Below the pieces are notes generated by a model that worked only from the letters and a program-made list of their open reading frames with translations, did no database searches and had not been told where the DNA came from. From the NCBI GenBank assembly GCA_019748195.1, contig JAIEPW010000063.1, positions 1 to 64,000 on the forward strand: DNA of 64,000 nucleotides, written 5' to 3'. This document shows, in pieces, positions 24,078 to 32,214 of this stretch. Position numbers and translations under genes: made by a program. This DNA comes from Bryobacteraceae bacterium. GTDB lineage: Bacteria; Acidobacteriota; Terriglobia; Bryobacterales; Bryobacteraceae. Positions within the stretch are counted from its first letter, which is position 1. Each line of letters begins with the position of its first letter.

Positions 24078-27000
24078 AAGGTCATCCGCGCCTGTAGCAC
24101 CACGATGCGATTCCCGTCCGCGGAAGTGATGCGGCCGAAGTCCAGCGAATTGATGTTGGCGTTCGGGTCGCCCCACTGCGGCGTGTTGGTGAAGTTAATG
24201 GCGTCGGCACGAATCTGCAGTCCGATGCGCTCCGTGATCCGCACCCGCTTAATCAAGTTCACGTCCAGCCGGAACGATCCGGGTGATTCGAAGAAGCGTC
24301 CCGCCAGCGTGCCCAATTCGCCGGGTTGCGGATTCACCATCAGCAGGCGGCCGTTTTCATCGGCGATCGCGCGCAGGGTGCTTCGCTGTTGCACGCCTTG
24401 GGCCGTGGTCATGCGGGCCACATGAGGGTCCACCACCTGCTGCCAGCCTGAAAAATAGACGGGGCCCTGCGGCGTCATGGTGACGCGTCCCGCGCCGTTC
24501 GAAATGGGCGCCACGGCCATCGGATACGTTCCCGCCGTGGTGAATCCGTTGAACGCGTTCACCGAGGAGATGCTCAGCGGCTCGCCCGAAAACACGTTGA
24601 ATATGCTGCCCACCTGCCATCCGCCGATGATGTGGTTCAGCCAGCCCGGCGCGCCCTTGGCGAAGGTGCGATCCCGGCCGAACGGCAGCTCGTAAATGCC
24701 GTTGTTGCGCCAGACGTGAGTTCGATGAAACTCCATGCGGCGTTTGTCCACCTCGCGGTTACGCAGCGTGCGGAATTGCGCGAACAGGGCCGCGTCGTTG
24801 CCTTCGGAATCGCCCAGCGTCTTGCTCCAGGTATAGTTGCCTTGGAAAAAGAATCCCTTGCTGAAGCGGCGCATGAACTCCAGTTGCAAGGCGTGGTACG
24901 TCGAGTTCGAGAAGTTCCCGCTCAGGATCGCCGTGGCGAACTGCGGGTTGGGGAGAACAAAATTCTCGGGCAGGCCCGCTCGCCGCAGCAGCCCTCCGTT
25001 CACCCCGGTGAACTGGTTGGTGCTGGAAATAAAATTCGCCAGTCCGCCCACGTTGTTGTTGGAGAGGAACGCCTGCATGGCCGCGTTGGAGCGCACCAGG
25101 TCCGATCCGCGCACCGTGGTCCCGTTCACGCCCCCGAGTCCCATGAAGATCCGGTCGAACAGCGGCGCGTTGCCGCCCGCCTGCGTGATCTGATACGCCT
25201 CCAGAATCCCGTTCTCGAAGATATTCGCTTCGTTGATGCTCACGTCGCGAATCAGCTTTGTGCCCTTCGAGCCCACGTAACGGGCTTCAAAGCTGGTGTC
25301 CTTGCCCAGGCTGCGCGTGATGGAGAAGTTGAAGTTCTGGATATACGGCGTCCGCAGGCGATCGTCGTAGCTGCGCACCGTCTGAGTGCGCTGCGTCAGC
25401 GGAACGGTCCCCATGGGTTCCCCGATCTGCGGCACGGGGAGCCGCAGGTTTTGCAGGTTCAGCAGCGAACCGGAGAGCAAAATGCCCACCTCCGACAAGC
25501 CCGGATTCAGCCCGGCGATGTCATGCGTCAGGTAGATCGGATTCCGCTCGTACCCGATGCCATATCCGGCGCGGATCACGGTCTTGTTGCGCCCGAACCA
25601 CGGCAGCGTCCAGGCGAAACCGACGTTCGGCGACCAGTTGTTCCAATCCTGCTCGAAGAACTTCACGCCCGGATTGGGTGTTCCCGGCCCTACCAGTTGC
25701 GGCCGCGTCAGCGATCCGTTTAATCGCCCCGGCTGGAACATGTCACCGAACCCGGTGCCGGAGATCCCGAATAACCCGCCGGTTCCCCCCACCAGAGCCA
25801 CACCCCGCTGCCCGCGCTCGTACGGCACGCGGTAATGCTCGTAGCGGACCCCCAGATTCAGCGTCAGCGACGGCGACACGCGCCACTCGTCCTTGAAGAA
25901 GAAGCTGTACTCATGCTGCCGCCAGTTGCGATATCGCGACAGGCCCGAGATGTAGCGCAGATCCTGGCCGCCGGGCGAGTTGTAGGTCTGAAAAGCGTTG
26001 GAGATGCTCCCGGACAGATCCAGCAACAGGTTCTGCGCCAGGTTCGTATTTAAGCCGATCCCCGGAACGTTGGCGATATTCTGCACCGGCGCCGCGCCCG
26101 CGCCCACGCTGGCGCGAGGTTGCACCGCGAAGGCATCGTAACCCGCGCTGGACACGAAGCGGATCTCGGCGCCCCCGCGGAAGGAGTGCTTGCCCTTTAG
26201 CCAGGAGATCGTATCCGAATACTGATACACCGGCGTCATGCGGCTGGACGGATCGGAGGCGTAGTTGGTGGGCAACACCGGCTCGGTGAAGGTCAGCATG
26301 TCCAGTATGAACGGAACTCCGTTCGCGGTGGGAAGCAGCGATGTCCCCCCTGCTTCCTCGGCGAAGGGGGCAATCGAAGTGTTTCGCGGCCGGAAGACGC
26401 CGGCTCGCGCTTCGTTCACCAGGTTCGGCCGCAGCACCGAGATCAGCGACAGGTTGTACTGTTTCGTGTTCGTGGGTCCCAGCCCTCCGGGCGAATCGGG
26501 CAGCGGCTGGGGTCCGACAACATTGAAGCTGTCGTAGCCCTGATTCGAGAACGTCCAGGTGAGGCGGTGATTCGGGTTGAACTGATGATCGATGCGGAAC
26601 TCGAAAAGCTGATATTCGATCCGCACCGGACGGCTCCAGGTATAACCCGCGGTGTTCAATCCGTCACCGAACCGGAAGTTATTCGGTGACGGAACGGAGC
26701 CGAGGATCCGCGCAATGGCTCCCGTGGGATCAGCCGCCAGGCGGTTCGGATCTCGGCCGAACACGTTCACGGTCTGCAGATCGCCGGTTATGCCCGTGGG
26801 GCGCAGGGGATTTCCCTGCAGGTCCACCGTCGGCACGCGGGCGATCGCGTTCGCGTTCTGAACGCCGGGAAAGAAGCGGAACTGGCCGCGACGCGCCGGG
26901 TCGGTGAGCACGATCGCCGTGGTGGCGTTCTTCTGCCGTTGCCGATCCCCGTCGAAAAGCACATGGAAGAACGTCCGATTGCGCTTGATCGGACCACCCA

Positions 27001-27847
27001 GCCGGCCCCCAAACTGGTTGCGGATCAGAATGTTCCTCGGCGAAATCTGCTCGTTGCTGATCGGATCGACGCCGCGCTGGTTGTTAAACCAGGTGTTGGC
27101 GTTCAGTACCGTGTTGCGATGCTCGTAGAAAAGGCTGCCGGAGAAGCGGTTCGTTCCCGAACGGGTAACGATCTGCACCTGTCCCGAGCCGCGGCCTAGT
27201 TCGGCGTCCGCCGGGGAGGTGATGATCCGGAACTCCTCCGCGCGGTCCACCGTCACGCGATTCACGATCGCCGCGTTCGTGAGCCCATTCAGAAGATTGT
27301 CTTGAGCGTTCAGGCCGTCGATAGTGAAGTTCAGGGATCCGCTGCGATTGCCGCTGAAATTCTGCCCGACAACGCCGGCCTGGGTGGCGATCAGATCGTA
27401 GGCGCTTCGTCCGGCAAGTGGCAGTTCCAACACCTGGCGTCCGCTGACGACGTTGCCTACCGAACTGGTGGAGTATCCCAATTGCGATGTCGAGGACTGC
27501 ACTTCCACGGTCTCCGCGGTTGCGCCCAGGTCCAGCGCCATGTTCAAGGTCTGTCTCGCGCCCACCTCGAGTGAGATGTCGTTCCACACGCCTCGCCGGA
27601 ATCCCTGCATCTCCGCGCTGAAGCGATACAAGCCCGGCAGCAGCGCCGGAAACACGTAAACCCCGCTGGCATTCGTGGTTGTGCGATTCACGACGCCCGT
27701 GGCCAGGTTCTCGGCGGTGACCGATACGGCGGGCACCACTGCGCCCGCGGGATCGGTAACGGTTCCCGAGATCGTGGCGTCCGTGCTCTGCCCTCGCGCG
27801 AGGCCGCAAGCGAGCAGAGCCAGTATCAGCGGAATGTTTCGCACCAT
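24074..27847 (-). CDS. Oar-like TonB-dependent receptor with carboxypeptidase-regulatory-like domain
   Basis: 1257 residues from MVRNIPLILALLACGLARGQ, a signal peptide; the further-upstream Met at 27889 adds no signal features. Residues about 22-105 form a carboxypeptidase regulatory-like beta sandwich (SGTVTDPAGAVVPAVSV). A plug-like domain follows (YSTSSVGNVVSGRQVLELPL, about 130-230), then a long beta-barrel ending in the aromatic VVLQARMTF expected for outer-membrane insertion. Oar-type receptors import or export large substrates in Acidobacteriota and Bacteroidota; the ligand is unknown and no TonB or SusD partner is adjacent. It overlaps the convergent small gene by 4 bases. Confidence 0.9.
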   Translation of the reverse strand: MVRNIPLILALLACGLARGQSTDATISGTVTDPAGAVVPAVSVTAENLATGVVNRTTTNASGVYVFPALLPGLYRFSAEMQGFRRGVWNDISLEVGARQTLNMALDLGATAETVEVQSSTSQLGYSTSSVGNVVSGRQVLELPLAGRSAYDLIATQAGVVGQNFSGNRSGSLNFTIDGLNAQDNLLNGLTNAAIVNRVTVDRAEEFRIITSPADAELGRGSGQVQIVTRSGTNRFSGSLFYEHRNTVLNANTWFNNQRGVDPISNEQISPRNILIRNQFGGRLGGPIKRNRTFFHVLFDGDRQRQKNATTAIVLTDPARRGQFRFFPGVQNANAIARVPTVDLQGNPLRPTGITGDLQTVNVFGRDPNRLAADPTGAIARILGSVPSPNNFRFGDGLNTAGYTWSRPVRIEYQLFEFRIDHQFNPNHRLTWTFSNQGYDSFNVVGPQPLPDSPGGLGPTNTKQYNLSLISVLRPNLVNEARAGVFRPRNTSIAPFAEEAGGTSLLPTANGVPFILDMLTFTEPVLPTNYASDPSSRMTPVYQYSDTISWLKGKHSFRGGAEIRFVSSAGYDAFAVQPRASVGAGAAPVQNIANVPGIGLNTNLAQNLLLDLSGSISNAFQTYNSPGGQDLRYISGLSRYRNWRQHEYSFFFKDEWRVSPSLTLNLGVRYEHYRVPYERGQRGVALVGGTGGLFGISGTGFGDMFQPGRLNGSLTRPQLVGPGTPNPGVKFFEQDWNNWSPNVGFAWTLPWFGRNKTVIRAGYGIGYERNPIYLTHDIAGLNPGLSEVGILLSGSLLNLQNLRLPVPQIGEPMGTVPLTQRTQTVRSYDDRLRTPYIQNFNFSITRSLGKDTSFEARYVGSKGTKLIRDVSINEANIFENGILEAYQITQAGGNAPLFDRIFMGLGGVNGTTVRGSDLVRSNAAMQAFLSNNNVGGLANFISSTNQFTGVNGGLLRRAGLPENFVLPNPQFATAILSGNFSNSTYHALQLEFMRRFSKGFFFQGNYTWSKTLGDSEGNDAALFAQFRTLRNREVDKRRMEFHRTHVWRNNGIYELPFGRDRTFAKGAPGWLNHIIGGWQVGSIFNVFSGEPLSISSVNAFNGFTTAGTYPMAVAPISNGAGRVTMTPQGPVYFSGWQQVVDPHVARMTTAQGVQQRSTLRAIADENGRLLMVNPQPGELGTLAGRFFESPGSFRLDVNLIKRVRITERIGLQIRADAINFTNTPQWGDPNANINSLDFGRITSADGNRIVVLQARMTF

Positions 27848-27927
27848 GGGGTGGCAGTCTATCAGGCCTGACGCGGGAGTCAAGCGCAACGCGCTTTTTC
27901 TACAACTTGTTACGATGAAGTTACCCC

Positions 27928-29094
27928 ATGCTCCGTTTCGAAACCGCGGGAGAATCGCACGGCGAGTGCCTGGTTGCGACGCTGACCGGCTTGCCGGCCG
28001 GCGTTCCCATCCACCTCGATCGCGTCAACCGCGAGTTGTGGCGGCGGCAGCAGGGTTACGGCCGCGGCGGACGCCAGAAGATCGAGAAAGACTGCGCCCG
28101 GATCGTGTCGGGAGTGCGTCACGGACGTACCATCGGATCCCCCATCGCCGTCCTGCTGGAAAACCGCGATTGGAAGAATTGGACCGAGGCCCTCCCGGTC
28201 GACGAGGGTGACGACCGGAAGAGGAAGCCGCTGAAGCGTCCACGCCCCGGCCACGCGGACCTCGCGGGCGCCATTAAGTTCAGCTTCGAGGAGGCTCGCT
28301 ATATCCTGGAGCGCGCCAGCGCGCGGGAAACCGCGGCTCGCGTCGCCGCCGGCGCCCTCTGCAAGGAGTTCCTGCGCGAGTTCGGAATCGAGATCCTCAG
28401 CCACGTCGTGGGCGTGGGCGGTTGCAGGTTGGAACGCCGCGCTTCCTGGGACCAGATCGAGGCTCTCAGCCGCCGCGGTGAGGTGCTGCTGGGTTGCGTG
28501 GATGCGGATACCGAAGCGCGCATGAAGGCGGAGGTGGACATCGCCTACCGCACCGGCGACACCATCGGCGGGATCTTCGAAGTGGTCGCCCATAATCTCC
28601 CGGTCGGCCTGGGCTCCCACGCAACCTGGGACTCCCGCCTGGACGGCCGCCTCGCGCAGGCGATCGTTTCCATTCAGGCGGTGAAAGGCGTTGAAATCGG
28701 CTCCGCCGAAGAGTCCGCCACCAGTTTCGGATCCAAGGTTCAGGATACGATCCACTACTCCAAGGAGCACCGCCAGTTCACTCGCGGCGCGAACAAGGCC
28801 GGAGGGCTCGAGGGCGGCATCTCCAACGGCCAGGATATCCTGGTGCGCGGCTATCTGAAGCCCATCTCCACGCTGCGCAAGCCCCTGGAAAGCGTGGATC
28901 TGGAAACCCGCGATCCCGCGTCCGCCGCCTACGAGCGCTCCGATGTCTGCGTCGTGCCGGCTGCCGGCGTTGTGGGCGAGGCGATGGTCGCGTTTGTGAT
29001 CGCGCAGGCGGTAATCGAGAAGTTCGGCGGCGATTCCCTCCGCGAGTCGCTCCGCAATTTTCAGGGCTATCAGCAGCAGGTGAAGGATTTCTGA
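27928..29094 (+). CDS. aroC: chorismate synthase
   Basis: 388 residues. The start MLRFETAGESHGECLVATLTG and the motif RTIGSPIAVLLENRDW mark AroC, which uses reduced FMN to convert EPSP to chorismate, the end of the shikimate pathway. Other conserved stretches are RPRPGHADLAGAIKF, ERASARETAARVAAGA and GGISNGQDI. Full length. It heads a compact operon with def, fmt and argJ; the stop shares one base with the def start (TGATG). The 80-base gap before it is shared with the divergent TonB receptor and holds a possible TTACGAT -10-like element. Confidence 0.97.
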   Translation: MLRFETAGESHGECLVATLTGLPAGVPIHLDRVNRELWRRQQGYGRGGRQKIEKDCARIVSGVRHGRTIGSPIAVLLENRDWKNWTEALPVDEGDDRKRKPLKRPRPGHADLAGAIKFSFEEARYILERASARETAARVAAGALCKEFLREFGIEILSHVVGVGGCRLERRASWDQIEALSRRGEVLLGCVDADTEARMKAEVDIAYRTGDTIGGIFEVVAHNLPVGLGSHATWDSRLDGRLAQAIVSIQAVKGVEIGSAEESATSFGSKVQDTIHYSKEHRQFTRGANKAGGLEGGISNGQDILVRGYLKPISTLRKPLESVDLETRDPASAAYERSDVCVVPAAGVVGEAMVAFVIAQAVIEKFGGDSLRESLRNFQGYQQQVKDF

Positions 29095-29609
29095 TGATCT
29101 ACAACATCGTCAAGTACGGCGATCCGGTGCTCGAAACACGAACCGAGCCGGTCACCGAATACGGCACGCCGGAACTGAGGAAACTGGTGGAGGACATGTT
29201 TGAGACGATGTACGCCGCGCGCGGCGTCGGGCTTGCCGCCCCGCAGGTCGGCTTGTCCAAGCGCCTCACGGTCATCGATCTCAGTTGCGGCGAGGACGCC
29301 TCCCAGCGCATCGTGCTCTTGAATCCGGAGATCGTGTCGCGGGAGGGCGTGCAGACCGGCGAGGAGGGCTGCCTCTCCATCCCGGGCTTTCGCGAGCAGG
29401 TGACCCGGGCGCAAAAGGTCAAGGTCCGCGCCCATGATGTCGACGGCAACCCCGTGGAACTCGAAGGCGAGGATCTGCTTGCCCGTGCGTTCCAGCACGA
29501 GACCGATCATCTGGACGGCGTCCTGTTCATCAATCACATCTCGCCGCTCAAGCGCGACCTCATCCGCCGCAAGATCCGCAAAATGCAAAAGTCGGGCGAA
29601 TGGAAATAG
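29094..29609 (+). CDS. def: peptide deformylase
   Basis: 171 residues. The three deformylase motifs are present: GVGLAAPQVG, EEGCLSIPG and QHETDHLDGVLF (metal ligands Cys and the two His of HExxH). It removes the formyl group from nascent proteins at the ribosome exit. Coupled to aroC by TGATG and followed by fmt, the enzyme that adds the formyl group, the standard pairing. Confidence 0.97.
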   Translation: MIYNIVKYGDPVLETRTEPVTEYGTPELRKLVEDMFETMYAARGVGLAAPQVGLSKRLTVIDLSCGEDASQRIVLLNPEIVSREGVQTGEEGCLSIPGFREQVTRAQKVKVRAHDVDGNPVELEGEDLLARAFQHETDHLDGVLFINHISPLKRDLIRRKIRKMQKSGEWK

Positions 29610-29614
29610 GCGCC

Positions 29615-30544
29615 ATGCGCGTCGTCTTCCTGGGGACGCCCCACTTCGCGGTCCCTTCCCTGGAAGCTCTGGCCTCCGCCGGATATTCGATCGTCGCCGT
29701 CTACACCCAGCCCGACCGGCCGAAGGGCCGGGGCCGTGATTTCGCGCACAGCCCGGTGAAACAAGCCGCCCTCGCGCTCAACCTCGACGTCCGCCAGCCG
29801 GAACGCATCCGCCGTCCCGAGATTGTCGAGGAACTCCGCGGCCTCTCTCCGGACGTCATGGTGGTCGTCGGATATGGACAGATCATCCCGCAATCCATCA
29901 TTGACATCCCCCCGCTGGGCATCCTCAACGTTCACGCCTCCCTGCTGCCGGAGTACCGCGGCGCCGCGCCGATCCAATGGGCCATCGCCGACGGCAGGCG
30001 CGCCACCGGCGTCACCATCATGAAAATCGACGCCGGTCTCGACACCGGCGACATCCTGCTCAAGAGCGAGACGCCTATCGGCGACAGCGAAACCGCGCCC
30101 GAGCTCTCCGCGCGCCTGTCGCGCGACGGCGCGCGGCTTCTGCTGCGCGCGCTCCAAGGCCTGCGCGACGGCGGCATCCAGCCGGAGAAGCAGAACCACG
30201 CCGCCGCCACCATGGCGCGAATCCTCACTCGCGAGGACGGCAAGATCGATTGGACCTGGACAGCCCCAACCATCCACAACCGGATGCGCGGCTTCACGCC
30301 CTGGCCCGGCTGCTACACCACGTTCCGGGGCCAGCGGCTGCACATCTGGAAGGCCAGGCCGATCGAGCATCCCGACGGCAGACCCGGCGAGATCGCAACC
30401 CGGAACCGCGATGTGGTGGTGGTTTGTGGTGCTGGAACAGGTCTGGTCCTGGAGGAAGTACAACTCGAAGGAAAGAAGCGCATGCCCGCGTCCGCCTTTC
30501 GAAACGGCTATCCTTTCAAGGAACACGAAACTCTGGGGGAGTAG
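29615..30544 (+). CDS. fmt: methionyl-tRNA formyltransferase
   Basis: 309 residues from MRVVFLGTPHFAVPSLEAL. The formyl-THF-binding core has PPLGILNVHASLLPEYRGAA and the catalytic Asn/His/Asp region (NVHASLLP, MKIDAGLDTGDIL). The C-terminal domain (about 205-305) is the tRNA-binding extension. The ATG at 29615 is preferred because it clears the def stop by 5 bases with TAGG before it; an in-frame ATG at 29600 lies inside def. Confidence 0.96.
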   Translation: MRVVFLGTPHFAVPSLEALASAGYSIVAVYTQPDRPKGRGRDFAHSPVKQAALALNLDVRQPERIRRPEIVEELRGLSPDVMVVVGYGQIIPQSIIDIPPLGILNVHASLLPEYRGAAPIQWAIADGRRATGVTIMKIDAGLDTGDILLKSETPIGDSETAPELSARLSRDGARLLLRALQGLRDGGIQPEKQNHAAATMARILTREDGKIDWTWTAPTIHNRMRGFTPWPGCYTTFRGQRLHIWKARPIEHPDGRPGEIATRNRDVVVVCGAGTGLVLEEVQLEGKKRMPASAFRNGYPFKEHETLGE

Positions 30545-30553
30545 CAGACAACG

Positions 30554-31732
30554 ATGGAACTGCCTTCGGGCTTCCGGTACGCCGCTACCTACGCGGGCAT
30601 CCGGAAAGCCGAAAAGAATGATCTCGCGCTGATCTTCTCGACACAACCGGCCTCCGCCGCCGCGATGTTCACGACCAATCGCGTTTGCGCCGCGCCGGTC
30701 ATCGTCGCGCGCGATCACCTGCGCAAGACACGCGGCGTCGCCCGAGCCATCCTGGTCAACGCCGGCAACGCCAACTGCGCTACCAGAACCGGCGTCAAGG
30801 TCGCCGGCGATTCCTGCCGCGCCGTCGCCACCGCGCTAAAGCTGCGCCCGGACCAGGTGCTGCCCGCCTCCACCGGTGTTATCGGGGTCGAGTTGGACGG
30901 CGGCCGCATTACACGCTCCGCGCCGGATCTCGCGGCCAGGCTGGATGGCGCATCCTTCGATTCCGTTGCACAAGCGATCATGACCACCGACACGCGCCCC
31001 AAGATCGCCTCCGAGAGCGTTCGCCTCCGCCGCGGCATGGTTCGAATCGCCGGCATGACCAAAGGCGCCGGCATGATCCACCCCCGCATGGCCACCACCC
31101 TCGCGTTTGTAATGATGGACGCGCGGATCCCGCCGCGCCCGCTCCGGCTCATGCTGGAAGCCGCGGTCGAGCGCAGCTTCCACCGCATTTCCGTCGATGG
31201 CGACACCTCCACCAACGACATGGTTTGCGTGCTCGCCAACGGCGCGGCCGGTTTCTCCATCAGCGAGAACGAGCGCAAGGTCGTGGGCGAAGTCCTCGCC
31301 TGGGTGCTGGAGGACCTCGCCGAGCAGATCGTGCTGGACGGGGAGGGCGCGCGCAAGCTCGTATCCATCCGCGTAACCGGTGCGAAATCGGACGCTGACG
31401 CGGCGCAGATCGCCCGCTCCATCGCCAACTCGCCCCTGGTGAAGACGGCCATCGCCGGCTCCGACCCGAACTGGGGCCGCATCCTGTCGGCGGCGGGGAA
31501 CTCCGGCGTCGACTTCGATCCGCGCCTGGTCGATATCCATCTGCAGGGTGTGAGAGTGTGCCGCGGCGGGCTCGCCGATGAGTTTGACGAACTGGCGATG
31601 AAGCGGCTGCTGGACGCGCGCGAGTGCCAAATTCGCTTCGCCCTTCGCGGCGCGAAAAAAGGCTCGGCGCTTTTCCAGACCTGCGACCTGACCGAGGAGT
31701 ATATCCGGATCAATGCGAGCTATCGAACTTAG
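30554..31732 (+). CDS. argJ: bifunctional ornithine acetyltransferase / N-acetylglutamate synthase
   Basis: 392 residues. MTKGAGMIHPRMATTLAF includes the self-cleavage Ala-Thr bond; the usual ATM is ATT here but the nucleophile Thr is retained. VNAGNANC, VSVDGDTSTND (as RISVDGDTSTNDM) and DPNWGRILSAAG are conserved. ArgJ transfers acetyl groups from N-acetylornithine to glutamate in arginine synthesis. No other arg gene is nearby. The end overlaps the next gene by 20 bases. Confidence 0.96.
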   Translation: MELPSGFRYAATYAGIRKAEKNDLALIFSTQPASAAAMFTTNRVCAAPVIVARDHLRKTRGVARAILVNAGNANCATRTGVKVAGDSCRAVATALKLRPDQVLPASTGVIGVELDGGRITRSAPDLAARLDGASFDSVAQAIMTTDTRPKIASESVRLRRGMVRIAGMTKGAGMIHPRMATTLAFVMMDARIPPRPLRLMLEAAVERSFHRISVDGDTSTNDMVCVLANGAAGFSISENERKVVGEVLAWVLEDLAEQIVLDGEGARKLVSIRVTGAKSDADAAQIARSIANSPLVKTAIAGSDPNWGRILSAAGNSGVDFDPRLVDIHLQGVRVCRGGLADEFDELAMKRLLDARECQIRFALRGAKKGSALFQTCDLTEEYIRINASYRT

Positions 31733-32141
31733 CGCGATCCTCGCCTTGTTCCTGGCGGCGCGGGCTGCCACCGCCGCTGACCCCGCGGCGGACGCCCTCG
31801 CCGTGCTGTCGCGAATGGCCGAATCGCTGGCCGAGCCCAATCCCCGCCGCTTCCAGCGGCAGTTGTCGCCGGATGCCGCCGGAATGCCCGCTCTGGCCGA
31901 GTCGGCCCAAGCGCTCGCTCAGCAGTACGAGGTCATCTCCTCCGTCGAGATTCTCCGCAACACCGGGGACACATCCCGCCGGGAGATTCAGGCCGACTGG
32001 ACGCTCCGCTTCCGCCTGCGCGATTTCGAGTCCGCGTTCCAGCAGCGGCGCCGGGTTCTGAAACTCGTGCTGATCCGGACACCCAGGGGCTGGAAGCTGC
32101 AATCCGTGGACCACCCGCCCTTTTTCGCGCCTCCCCTGTGA
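31713..32141 (+). CDS. small exported hypothetical protein
   Basis: 142 residues with a signal peptide (MRAIELSAILALFLAARAAT, cut near ADP). The mature part has helical, then strand-rich character (EIQADWTLRFRLRD, VLKLVLIRTPRGWKLQSVD). This resembles the NTF2/SnoaL or DUF4440 fold, with the closing strand GWKLQSVD typical of such domains. Its start lies within the argJ end, so it is probably co-transcribed with the housekeeping operon. Function unknown. Confidence 0.65.
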   Translation: MRAIELSAILALFLAARAATAADPAADALAVLSRMAESLAEPNPRRFQRQLSPDAAGMPALAESAQALAQQYEVISSVEILRNTGDTSRREIQADWTLRFRLRDFESAFQQRRRVLKLVLIRTPRGWKLQSVDHPPFFAPPL

Positions 32142-32214
32142 TTCCCGGCAAACCGAAGCGTCCCCTGTTCGTTCCACTCGGTAACGTCACGCGACGAAGG
32201 GAGTATACGCACGC